DNA from: JANNOG01 sp050329415
Lineage (GTDB): Bacteria > Actinomycetota > Actinomycetes > Actinomycetales > JBBAYJ01
Direction: 5' to 3'
Assembly: GCA_050329415.1 (NCBI GenBank)
Contig: JBHJOS010000094.1
Location: 1-28,411 of the forward strand
DNA: 28,411 bases
In this document: one piece after another, positions 7,749 through 15,100 of the stretch
Numbering within the stretch: the first letter of the stretch is position 1
Layout: each line of letters opens with the position of its first letter
Position numbers and translations under genes: made by a program
Notes under the pieces: model-generated
What the model saw: only the letters and a program-made list of their open reading frames with translations
The model's database searches: none
What the model was told of the DNA's origin: nothing

Positions 7749-9551
7749 GTGCGGCTCGCACTGGCCCAGGTCAACCCCACCCTCGGCGACGTCGACGGCA
7801 ACGTCGCCCTCGTCCGGTCGTGGGCGGGACGGGCCGCCGCCGCCCGGGCCGACCTCGTCGCCTTCCCGGAGATGGTGCTCACCGGGTACCCGGTCGAGGA
7901 CATGGCCTTGCGGCGGTCCTTCATCGCGGCGTCGCAGCAGGCGGTCACGAGACTGGCGCGCGACCTCGCCGCGGACGGCCACGGCGCCCTCACCGTCGTC
8001 GTCGGGTACCTGGACGTCGGAGTGGACGTGGCCGAGGACGTCAGCCTGGTCGGGCGGCCGGCCGGCCCGGTGCAGAACTGCGCGGCCGTCCTGCGCGACG
8101 GCGAGGTGGTCGCCCGGTACGCCAAGCGGCACCTGCCCAACTACGGCGTCTTCGACGAGTACCGGATCTTCGTGCCGGGGACGTCGCGGTGCCCCGTGAC
8201 CGTGCCCGGTCACGGCGGCGTCGAGCTGACCATCTGCGAGGACATCTGGCGCGACAGGTTGGTGGACTCCCTCGCCGAGGCCCTGGCCGGGGAAGCCGGG
8301 GGGCCCGGGCAGCCGACCGGGCACGCGGCCGGACACGCCACCGACCCCGCCGCGCTCCTGGTCGTCAACGGCAGCCCCTACGAGCACCAGAAGGACGACG
8401 TCCGGCTCGCGCTGTGCGCCGACCGCGCCCGGCGCATCGGCCGGCCGGTCGCGTACGTCAACCTGGTCGGCGGCCAGGACGACCTGGTCTTCGACGGCGG
8501 GTCGCTGGTCGTGGCACCCGACGGGACCGTGCTCGCGCGCGCCCCGCAGTTCGTGGAGCACCTCCTGCTCGTGGACCTGCCCACCGGTGACCTGCCCGCC
8601 GGTGACGCCGCGGGTCCGGGAACCGCCCACCTCGCCCGGCCGCTCGACGACACCGCCGAGGTCTGGCACGCCCTCGTCCTCGGCCTGCGGGACTACGCGC
8701 GCAAGAACGGGTTCGACCGGTGCGTCCTGGGCCTGTCGGGCGGCATCGACTCGGCGGTGACGGCGGCGCTGGCCGTCGACGCGCTGGGCCCCGACGGGGT
8801 GCTGTGCGTCTCACTGCCGAGCCGGTACTCCTCCGGGCACTCGCTGGCCGACGCCGCCGAACTCACCCGCCGTACGGGCGCCGCCTACCGCGTCGTGCCG
8901 ATCCAGGACATGGTCGACGCCTTCGTCGGCCCGCTCGACCTCACCGGCATCGCCGAGGAGAACGTCCAGGCCCGGGTCCGGGGCGTCGTCCTCATGGGCA
9001 TCAGCAACTCCGAGGGCCGCCTGGTCCTCGCGCCGGGCAACAAGTCCGAGCTCGCCACCGGGTACTCGACGATCTACGGTGACGCGGTCGGCGGGTTCGC
9101 CCCGATCAAGGACGTGTCGAAGACCCTCGTGTGGGAGCTCGCGCGGTGGCGCAACGCCGAGGCCCGTCGCCGCGGGGAACCGGAGCCCGTCCCCGTCAAC
9201 TCCATCGAGAAGGCGCCGTCGGCGGAGTTGCGGCCGGGTCAGAGGGACGCGGACTCCCTCCCCCCGTACGAGGTGCTCGACGCCGTCATCGACGGCTACG
9301 TGACGGGCGACCGGGGCCACGGGGAACTGCTGGCCGACGGGTTCGACGAGGCGCTGGTCGACCGGGTGGTCCGGATGGTCGACGGGGCGGAGTGGAAGCG
9401 CCGCCAGTACCCCATCGGCACCAAGATCACGACGAAGGCGTTCGGGCGCGACCGGCGCCTCCCCATCACCAATCGCTGGCAGGAGCAGCCGGACGAGTCC
9501 GCCACCGCGGCGGCAGGACTCAGCCGTACCCCGGTCCGCCGTCCACGATGA
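7749..9551 (+). CDS. nadE: Glutamine-dependent NAD+ synthetase
   Basis: Catalyses the last step of NAD+ synthesis, amidating deamido-NAD with ammonia from glutamine. The 600-residue protein has an N-terminal nitrilase-fold glutaminase domain with the Glu-Lys-Cys triad (Glu41 in FPEMVLTGYP, Lys126 in KRHLPNYGVF, Cys163 in ICEDIW). The C-terminal synthetase domain carries the ATP P-loop SGGIDS (330-335) and the block APGNKSELATGY. The GTG at 7749 gives the expected start RLALAQVNP and follows a -10 hexamer. The last ~20 residues, after ITNRWQEQP, look unrelated to the family; they overlap an SDR gene remnant on the opposite strand, so the stop seems to have been acquired from that sequence. Confidence 0.95.
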   Translation: MRLALAQVNPTLGDVDGNVALVRSWAGRAAAARADLVAFPEMVLTGYPVEDMALRRSFIAASQQAVTRLARDLAADGHGALTVVVGYLDVGVDVAEDVSLVGRPAGPVQNCAAVLRDGEVVARYAKRHLPNYGVFDEYRIFVPGTSRCPVTVPGHGGVELTICEDIWRDRLVDSLAEALAGEAGGPGQPTGHAAGHATDPAALLVVNGSPYEHQKDDVRLALCADRARRIGRPVAYVNLVGGQDDLVFDGGSLVVAPDGTVLARAPQFVEHLLLVDLPTGDLPAGDAAGPGTAHLARPLDDTAEVWHALVLGLRDYARKNGFDRCVLGLSGGIDSAVTAALAVDALGPDGVLCVSLPSRYSSGHSLADAAELTRRTGAAYRVVPIQDMVDAFVGPLDLTGIAEENVQARVRGVVLMGISNSEGRLVLAPGNKSELATGYSTIYGDAVGGFAPIKDVSKTLVWELARWRNAEARRRGEPEPVPVNSIEKAPSAELRPGQRDADSLPPYEVLDAVIDGYVTGDRGHGELLADGFDEALVDRVVRMVDGAEWKRRQYPIGTKITTKAFGRDRRLPITNRWQEQPDESATAAAGLSRTPVRRPR

Positions 9552-9686
9552 GGTTCTGACCCGTCACCGCACGTGCCCACGGCTCGCGAAGAAGAGCACG
9601 GCGTCGGCGAGCACCTCCGGCCCGGTGCCCTGCCCACGGAGCCCGCCGTCGCAGGCGGTCTCGTGCGGGCCCGGCCGGACGGCACG
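9520..9686 (-). pseudogene. C-terminal remnant of a short-chain dehydrogenase/reductase, frameshifted
   Basis: On the minus strand one frame reads VRPGPHETACDGGLRGQG then GPEVLADAVLFFAS. After about 9580 another frame continues WARAVTGQNLIVDGGPGYG and stops at 9520. Together these reproduce the classic SDR C-terminus (proline-glycine turn, a 'D A V L F x A S' helix, 'TGQxLxVDGG'). One missing base near 9580-9583 (restoring SPWARAVTGQ) would rejoin the frames. No dehydrogenase N-terminus or Tyr-x3-Lys region lies upstream; that space is the mmpL 3' end. The fragment abuts the mmpL stop and overlaps the nadE 3' end. I read it as a decayed gene truncated by rearrangement. Confidence 0.8.
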
Positions 9687-11882
9687 TCAGCGGACCCGGA
9701 CCAGCTCCGTGCCTGGCTGGTCGGCAGCGGGAGCCTCCGGGGCGCGCTCCAGGCCGGCGCCCTCGACGTCCAGGCTCGGCAGCCACTGCAGCCAGCTCGG
9801 CAACCACCAGGCGCGCTCCCCCAGCAGCGCGAGCGCCGCGGGCACGACGATCATCCGCACGACGAACGCGTCGACGAGGATCCCGATGGCCAGGGCGAAG
9901 GCGATCGACTTGATCGTCGGGTCGCCCGACGGCACGAAGCCGGCGAAGACCGCGAACATGATCAGGGCGGCAGCCACGACGACGGGAGCGGCCTGGCGGA
10001 ACCCGGTGCGGATGGCGACGAGCGCCGCACCGCCGTGGCGGTGCGCCTCGTGCATCCGGGAGACCAGGAAGATCTGGTAGTCCATCGCCAGCCCGAACAG
10101 GATCCCGATGACGAGGATCGGCGTCAGGCTGATCAGCGGGCCGGTGCTGTCCAGGTCGACGGCGTCCGCGAGCCACCCCCACTGGAACACCGCGACCGTG
10201 GCGCCGAGCGACGCCCCGATCGTCAGCAGGAATCCCAGCACGCCCACCAGCGGCACGAGCAGGGACCGGAACACGAGCACCAGCAGGACCACGGCGAGCC
10301 CCACGACCAGTGCCAGGTACACCGGCAGTGCGTCGTTGAGCGACGCGGCGACGTCGACGCTGACCGCGGTCTGCCCGGTGACGGCCGTGGTCACACCGGC
10401 GGCTCCATCGGCCGCGGTGTTCTCGAGCAGGTCGTCGAGCAGGGCGCGCAGGTCGGCGACGAGCTGCTCGGTCTCCTCGCTCACCGGGCCGGAGGTGGGG
10501 ATCACCGTGAGAAGGGCGGCGCTGCCGTCGGCGTTCGGGACCGGGGGCAGCACGGCGGCCACGCCGTCGAGCCCGGCGGCGGCCCCGGCCGCCGACGTCG
10601 CCACCGGCACGGCCTCCCGGCCCTCGACGAGGACGGTGAGCGGGCCGGCGAATCCCTCGCCGAAGCCCTCGGCCAGCAGCTGGTCCGCGCGGGCGATCGT
10701 GCTGTCCTCGGGCGGGTTGCTCACGAGGGTGGTCTGCAGCGACAGCGCGGGCACGGCCACCACGCCGAGCACGATCACGGGCAGCACGAGGGCGGCGACC
10801 CGGTGGTGGGTGACCGTGCGGATCCAGGCGGGGAAGGCGCCCTGGTCGGCTGGGCGTGGTGCCCGGCGCTCGCGCGGCGCGGCGCGGCGGCCCAGCAGGC
10901 TGAGGGCGGCCGGCACCAGGGTGATGGCGACGAGGACGGCGACGACGATGGTCGCGGCGGCCGCGACGCCCATCTGGGTGAGGAACGGGATGCCGACCAC
11001 CGACAGGCCGAGGAGGGCGATGACGACGGTCAGGCCGGCCGTGACGACCGCCGAGCCCGCGGTGCCGACGGCCGTGGCGATCGCCGTACCCACGTCGGAC
11101 CCGGCCCGCAGCTCCTGCCGGTAGCGGGTGATGATGAACAGGGCGTAGTCGATGCCGACCGCGAGCCCCAGCATGGCCGCGAGGACCGACGTCGTCGACG
11201 ACAGGTCGACGAAGCCCGTCGCGACGGTGACCCCGAGGACACCGATTCCGACGCCGATGCCGGCGGTGAGGATGTTGAGCCCCGCGAGCACCAGGGACCC
11301 ATAGGTCACCGCCAGCACGAGCACCGCGAGGCTCGCGCCGATCACCTCGCCGATCACGCCGATCTCCGGGGGCTCCTGGAGGGCGTCGCCGGTGACTTCG
11401 ACGGTCAGGCCGCTGTCCCGGGCGTCCTCGGCCGCCGTCTGGAGGGCCTCGCGCTGCTCCTCGGTGACCTCCCCCATCCCCGCGGCGTAGGTCACGGTGC
11501 TGTACCCGACGCTCTGGGTCGGGTCGACCGCCGGTGCCGCCGGGTCCAGCGGGCTCGCTGCGGCGACGACGCCCGGCAGCTGCGACAGCTCGGCGACGAG
11601 TTCGGTCACCGCTGCGGCGTTCGCCGGGTCGGCCAGGGTCGATCCCTCAGGCGCCCGGACCACGACGCGGGCGGTGGCGCCGCCCGCGGCGCCGAACTGC
11701 TCGCCGATCCGGTCGAAGGCGTCGGTGGACTCCTGACCGGGGATCTCGAAGGAGTCGGAGGTCTCCCCGGCCAGGGTCGCCGCCCCGGCCACCCCACCCG
11801 CGAGGACGACGAGCCAGACGAGGACGACGACGAGGCGTCGGCGGTGGGCCGCCGCACCGATCCGAGACAACAGACGCGCCAT
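9687..11882 (-). CDS. MmpL-family RND transporter
   Basis: A 731-residue inner-membrane exporter of the RND superfamily, MmpL/YdfJ-like, likely driven by proton motive force. Two homologous halves each have one N-terminal helix, a periplasmic loop of roughly 140 residues and a bundle of five helices. The paired Asp-Tyr motifs expected for proton relay are visible in GLAVGIDYALFI (about residue 246) and GLAMDYQIF (about residue 601). It starts at an ATG 5 bp after the tetR stop, with GGAGG inside the end of tetR. Regulator and pump are therefore very probably cotranscribed, the usual arrangement for inducible efflux of lipids, drugs or dyes. The substrate cannot be inferred. Confidence 0.93.
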   Translation of the reverse strand: MARLLSRIGAAAHRRRLVVVLVWLVVLAGGVAGAATLAGETSDSFEIPGQESTDAFDRIGEQFGAAGGATARVVVRAPEGSTLADPANAAAVTELVAELSQLPGVVAAASPLDPAAPAVDPTQSVGYSTVTYAAGMGEVTEEQREALQTAAEDARDSGLTVEVTGDALQEPPEIGVIGEVIGASLAVLVLAVTYGSLVLAGLNILTAGIGVGIGVLGVTVATGFVDLSSTTSVLAAMLGLAVGIDYALFIITRYRQELRAGSDVGTAIATAVGTAGSAVVTAGLTVVIALLGLSVVGIPFLTQMGVAAAATIVVAVLVAITLVPAALSLLGRRAAPRERRAPRPADQGAFPAWIRTVTHHRVAALVLPVIVLGVVAVPALSLQTTLVSNPPEDSTIARADQLLAEGFGEGFAGPLTVLVEGREAVPVATSAAGAAAGLDGVAAVLPPVPNADGSAALLTVIPTSGPVSEETEQLVADLRALLDDLLENTAADGAAGVTTAVTGQTAVSVDVAASLNDALPVYLALVVGLAVVLLVLVFRSLLVPLVGVLGFLLTIGASLGATVAVFQWGWLADAVDLDSTGPLISLTPILVIGILFGLAMDYQIFLVSRMHEAHRHGGAALVAIRTGFRQAAPVVVAAALIMFAVFAGFVPSGDPTIKSIAFALAIGILVDAFVVRMIVVPAALALLGERAWWLPSWLQWLPSLDVEGAGLERAPEAPAADQPGTELVRVR

Positions 11883-11887
11883 GGTGA

Positions 11888-12472
11888 TCAGGCCTCCACC
11901 TGGTCGGGGTCAGGACGGGGGGCGCCGGGACGGCGGTGGCCGAGCGCGTCGAAGCAGGTGGCGACGATGTGACGGCGCCATTCGGTGGTCCAGCCCTCGC
12001 GGTGCGCGGCCAGGGTGAGGACGGCGAGGGCGGCCAGCGAGCCCACAACGCGGACGAGGCGTTCGGGGTCGGTCGTCGCGCGGTCCACGCCGAACGCCTG
12101 GAGTGCCCGGTCGCCCGCGGCCTCGACCTCGGCGTCGGGCTGCGTGATCGACTCGAGCATCAGCGCCACCATGCCCGGATGGGCCATCGCGACGTCGGCG
12201 AGCACCTCGAGCGCGAGACGATCGCGCTGTGGACCCGGCGGGGCCTCGCCGACCTGCTCGAGCACCTGCCGACCCAGTGTGTGCGCCTGGGCGAGCACGG
12301 CCGCCCGCAGCCGGTCCTTGCTCGGGAAGTGGTGCAGCAGGCCCGCCTTCGACAGGCCGACGGCGTCGGCGATGTCCTGCACCGAGGTCTTGGCGAAGCC
12401 ACGACGGGCGAAGAGCGCAGCCGCCCGGTCGACGATCCCGTCGTCGATCTGGTCGCGGAACTGACGCCTCAC
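11888..12472 (-). CDS. TetR-family transcriptional regulator
   Basis: A 194-residue repressor-type protein. Residues 11-57 form the TetR DNA-binding domain, with recognition helix region TSVQDIADAVGLSKAGLLHHF (spread over about 29-49). The rest is a helical ligand domain rich in Ala and Leu. The GTG start lies 8 nt after TACAGT, with no Shine-Dalgarno, suggesting a leaderless transcript. A perfect palindrome lies directly upstream of that hexamer, so self-repression together with the downstream MmpL exporter is the natural inference. Ligand unknown. Confidence 0.93.
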   Translation of the reverse strand: MRRQFRDQIDDGIVDRAAALFARRGFAKTSVQDIADAVGLSKAGLLHHFPSKDRLRAAVLAQAHTLGRQVLEQVGEAPPGPQRDRLALEVLADVAMAHPGMVALMLESITQPDAEVEAAGDRALQAFGVDRATTDPERLVRVVGSLAALAVLTLAAHREGWTTEWRRHIVATCFDALGHRRPGAPRPDPDQVEA

Positions 12473-12480
12473 GGTCCGGG

Positions 12481-12486
12481 ACTGTA
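12481..12486 (-). promoter_or_regulatory. -10 hexamer of the tetR-mmpL operon
   Basis: TACAGT on the minus strand, 8 nt from the tetR GTG. The region where a -35 box would sit falls inside the palindromic operator, so repressor binding would block polymerase. Confidence 0.5.
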
Positions 12487-12495
12487 CGCTGTCCC

Positions 12496-12529
12496 GACCA
12501 TATCGGTCGGTTCAACGACCGATATGGTC
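12496..12529. promoter_or_regulatory. Palindromic operator upstream of tetR
   Basis: Perfect inverted repeat GACCATATCGGTCG (12496-12509), spacer GTTCAA, CGACCGATATGGTC (12516-12529). Arms of 14 bp are typical of TetR-family operators, and the site lies 10 bp upstream of the tetR -10 hexamer. As the nearby plus strand has no gene, it most likely controls only the tetR-mmpL operon. Confidence 0.8.
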
Positions 12530-12540
12530 CGCGATGTGGA

Positions 12541-12612
12541 TCACGTGGCACGCGGTGAGCGGTGAGCGGCCGCGTCGCTGCGTCGGTAGTCGACGACGAC
12601 GAGCACGCTCAT
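12541..12612 (-). CDS. Possible 23-residue small protein after thiD
   Basis: ATG at 12612 lies 9 nt after the thiD stop codon and is preceded by AGGAGCGTC, a good ribosome site that begins right after that stop. The frame reads MSVLVVVDYRRSDAAAHR and ends after 23 codons. It could be a translated tail of the thi operon or the stub of a lost gene. I do not recognise the sequence; the ribosome site is the only real support. Confidence 0.3.
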   Translation of the reverse strand: MSVLVVVDYRRSDAAAHRSPRAT

Positions 12613-12621
12613 GACGCTCCT

Positions 12622-13458
12622 TCAGGATCGGGCACCTGCGTCCGCACCTGTCCGGCGGCCGGGATCGTGGAAGTGGTGGGTCGGCCCGTGCCCGGACCCG
12701 ACGTCCAACTCGTCGGCGGCGGCGATGGCCCGGCGGGTGTACTCCTTCGCGGCGGCCACGGCGTCCGCCAACGGCACCCCGGCCGCCACGTGGGCCGCCA
12801 ACGCCGACGACAGGGTGCACCCGGTGCCGTGGGTGTTGCGGGTGACCACCCGCGGGGCCTCCAACCACGTCGGCCCTTGAGCAGTGAGCAGCAGGTCCGG
12901 GCTGTCCTCACCGGCCAGATGGCCGCCCTTGAGCAGGACGGCCCGCGCGCCCGCGGCGATCAGGGCGTCGGCGTGCTCCTGCATCGCGGGACGGTCACTC
13001 GCGGTCGGGCGACCCAGCATGACGGCGGCCTCGGGGAGGTTGGGCGTGACGACCGCGGCCAGGGGGAGCAGCCGGGTCACGACCACGTCGACGGCGGCCG
13101 GGTCGAGCAGGCGACTGCCCGACGTGGCGACCATGACGGGATCGAGGACGATGGGCGGCGCACCCGGCACGCGTGCCAGCGCGTCGGCCACGGCGGCGGC
13201 GATGTCGGCGTCGCCCAGCATGCCCACCTTGACGGCATCGATGCGCACGTCGGCGGCGACGGTGTCGATCTGCTGGACGACGAAGTCCGGTGGCACCAGG
13301 TGGACCCCGGTCACCCCGTGCGTGTTCTGGGCCGTCAACGCGGTCAGGGCCGCCATGGCGAAGGCGCCGTTGGCCGAGATCGCCTTCACGTCGGCCTGGA
13401 TACCGGCCCCGCCGGACGGATCGGACCCGGCGACCGCCAGCACGTTCGCGATCACCAC
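12622..13458 (-). CDS. thiD: Hydroxymethylpyrimidine/phosphomethylpyrimidine kinase
   Basis: Phosphorylates HMP and HMP-phosphate to supply the pyrimidine half of thiamine. The 278-residue protein has the ribokinase-fold signatures VLAVAGSDPSGGAGIQADVK at the N-terminus (residues 6-25), VLDPVMVATSG in the middle, and the C-terminal THGTGCTLSSALAAH anion-hole motif. The GTG start at 13458 overlaps the thiE 3' end by 7 bp, so translation is probably coupled. It is the last recognised gene of the riboswitch-controlled thiM-thiE-thiD operon. Confidence 0.96.
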   Translation of the reverse strand: MVIANVLAVAGSDPSGGAGIQADVKAISANGAFAMAALTALTAQNTHGVTGVHLVPPDFVVQQIDTVAADVRIDAVKVGMLGDADIAAAVADALARVPGAPPIVLDPVMVATSGSRLLDPAAVDVVVTRLLPLAAVVTPNLPEAAVMLGRPTASDRPAMQEHADALIAAGARAVLLKGGHLAGEDSPDLLLTAQGPTWLEAPRVVTRNTHGTGCTLSSALAAHVAAGVPLADAVAAAKEYTRRAIAAADELDVGSGHGPTHHFHDPGRRTGADAGARS

Positions 13459-14135
13459 GGGCCCCCCGGCACGTCGCGTCGGAGCTCGTGCTCCCTCGCG
13501 TCCTCCCTCGCCACCTGCACCGCGTGGCGCAGCTCGTGCGCCGCCGCACGCGGATCCGGCCGCCCGCAGATCGCCGAGACGACGGCGACGCCACGGGCCC
13601 CGGCACGGAACACGGCAGGGACGTGATCCACGGCCAGTCCGCCGATGGCGACGGCGGGGACCGGTGAGGCCGCGACGACGCGGGCGAGTCCGTCGAGGCC
13701 GAGCGGCGGGCGGGCCTCGGGCTTCGTCGCGGTGGCGAAGACCGGCCCGACCCCGACGTGGTCGACGACACGGGGGTCGACAGCCTCGGCCTGAGCGACG
13801 GTGTCGACCGACACCCCCAGCGCCATCCGGATCCCGATGATCGCCCGGGCCTCGTCGGCGGGGATGTCGTCCTGGCCGACATGCAGCCCGTCGGCCGAGA
13901 GCGCGACAGCCGCGTCCGGGTCGTCGTTGATCACCAGGGGCACCGGCGTGGCGGCCAGCGCCCGGCGCACCTCCCGGCCCAGCGCGACCAGCTCGGCGGT
14001 GGACGCCGACTTGGCGCGGATCTGAACCACGGTGGCGCCACCTGCCACGGCCGCGCGAGCGGTTGCGGCCGGCCCGAACTCGCCACTCATCGCCGGGTCG
14101 AGCACGAGGTACACCGAGAGGTCGACGACCCTCAC
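13452..14135 (-). CDS. thiE: Thiamine-phosphate synthase
   Basis: Joins HMP-PP and hydroxyethylthiazole phosphate to make thiamine phosphate. The 227-residue TIM-barrel protein carries VQIRAKSAS (37-45), the Mg/diphosphate block INDDPD (69-74), LHVGQDD (84-90), GVGPVFATATKP (128-139), AIGGL (163-167) and VVSAI (185-189). The GTG at 14135 overlaps the thiM TGA as GTGA, indicating coupled translation. Without it the first beta strand (LSVYLVLDP) would be lost. Confidence 0.96.
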   Translation of the reverse strand: MRVVDLSVYLVLDPAMSGEFGPAATARAAVAGGATVVQIRAKSASTAELVALGREVRRALAATPVPLVINDDPDAAVALSADGLHVGQDDIPADEARAIIGIRMALGVSVDTVAQAEAVDPRVVDHVGVGPVFATATKPEARPPLGLDGLARVVAASPVPAVAIGGLAVDHVPAVFRAGARGVAVVSAICGRPDPRAAAHELRHAVQVAREDAREHELRRDVPGGPW

Positions 14136-14944
14136 CCGGCCGCCACCGTTCGGACGAGTCCCTCGGACGCCAGGTCCTCGGGGCGCACGGCCGACAGCTC
14201 GTCGAGGAGGCGGACGGCGAACGTGCCCGGACCGGGCGCGCCCTGCCCGGCGCGCCGCCCCGCGACCCCGAACATCGCCAGCGCCCCGACCGTGGCCTCC
14301 CACGGGTCCTCCGTCGTGGCCGCGAACGCCCCGACGAGGGCGGTCAACGAGCAGCCGACCGCTGTGACCTGCGCCATGAGAGGGCTGCCGCCCGAGACCC
14401 GCGCGACCCGGGTCCCGTCCGTCACGAGGTCCTCCGGGCCGGTCGCCGCCACCACACACCCGTGCCGGCGGGCGACGGCCAGCGCCGCCTCGTGGGCGTC
14501 GTCGACGGAGTCACCCGAGTCGACCCCTCGCCCGCCGGCCGGGACCCCCGCCAGGGCGATGATCTCCGAGGCGTTGCCCCGCACCACCGAGGGCCGCAGG
14601 GCAAGCAGGTCGGTCACGGCGGCGCGCCGAAACGACGTGGCGACATGCGCCACCGGGTCCAGGACCCAGGGGACCCCGGCACCGCGAGCCGCCGCCGCCG
14701 CCACACGCATGCCGACGAGCCACGGGGTCGACAGGGTCCCGATGTTCACGGTGAGCGCCGAGGAGACCGCGGCGAACTCCCCCGCCTCCTCGACCGCGTG
14801 GATCATCGCCGGGGAGGCACCGGCCGCGAGGAGCGTGTTGGCTGCCGGGGCCATGGCAACGTAGTTCGTGATGCAGTGCACCAGGGGCGCCCCAGCGCGC
14901 ATCGCCGCCAGAGCGGCATCGGGTGTGGGTGGTCGGTTGTCCAC
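14132..14944 (-). CDS. thiM: Hydroxyethylthiazole kinase
   Basis: Phosphorylates salvaged 4-methyl-5-(2-hydroxyethyl)thiazole. The 270-residue product has family blocks PLVHCITNYVAMAPAANTLL near the N-terminus, VWVLDPVA-like PWVLDPVAH, RGNASEI, and the C-terminal TAVGCSLTALVGAF with the catalytic Cys. The GTG at 14944 is chosen because GAAGAGGG lies a few bases upstream and it lies about 50 nt after the TPP riboswitch. An upstream TTG at 14989 would fall at the edge of the aptamer. First gene of thiM-thiE-thiD; the operon salvages rather than makes the thiazole and HMP parts (no thiC or thiG here). Confidence 0.95.
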   Translation of the reverse strand: MDNRPPTPDAALAAMRAGAPLVHCITNYVAMAPAANTLLAAGASPAMIHAVEEAGEFAAVSSALTVNIGTLSTPWLVGMRVAAAAARGAGVPWVLDPVAHVATSFRRAAVTDLLALRPSVVRGNASEIIALAGVPAGGRGVDSGDSVDDAHEAALAVARRHGCVVAATGPEDLVTDGTRVARVSGGSPLMAQVTAVGCSLTALVGAFAATTEDPWEATVGALAMFGVAGRRAGQGAPGPGTFAVRLLDELSAVRPEDLASEGLVRTVAAG

Positions 14945-14992
14945 TCGCCCTCTTCCCGGGAGCGGCGAGCGAGGTGGAACCACCACCAACCG

Positions 14993-15068
14993 ACTCCCTA
15001 CGCCGGAACGACCCGGATCAGGTTCGAAGGGTGCCTCTCAGGCCGCAGCTGCGACCGCCCCTGTCGTG
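14993..15068 (-). promoter_or_regulatory. TPP riboswitch (THI element)
   Basis: Read on the minus strand, the leader carries the conserved aptamer elements: ACAGGGG-type 5' strand, CTGAGA (15036-15041), ACCCTTCGAACCTGATC, CCGGGT with its partner ACCGG-type strand, and closing CGTAGGGA. It lies between the desaturase gene and thiM, about 50 nt before the thiM start. TPP binding is expected to reduce expression of the thi genes, probably by hiding the ribosome site. A possible -10 (TAGCGT) lies just upstream near 15075-15080. Confidence 0.95.
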
Positions 15069-15100
15069 GGATCGACGCTACACCCGCCGTCGTCCACCGA

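Noticed and set aside
9573..11972. 799-codon plus-strand open frame over mmpL
   Set aside because: Rich in Asp/Gly/Arg/His with no hydrophobic segments or motifs; antisense shadow.
15005..15042. tRNA-like T-arm (GGTTCGA) after thiM
   Set aside because: It belongs to the TPP riboswitch core; no acceptor stem or anticodon arm can be drawn.
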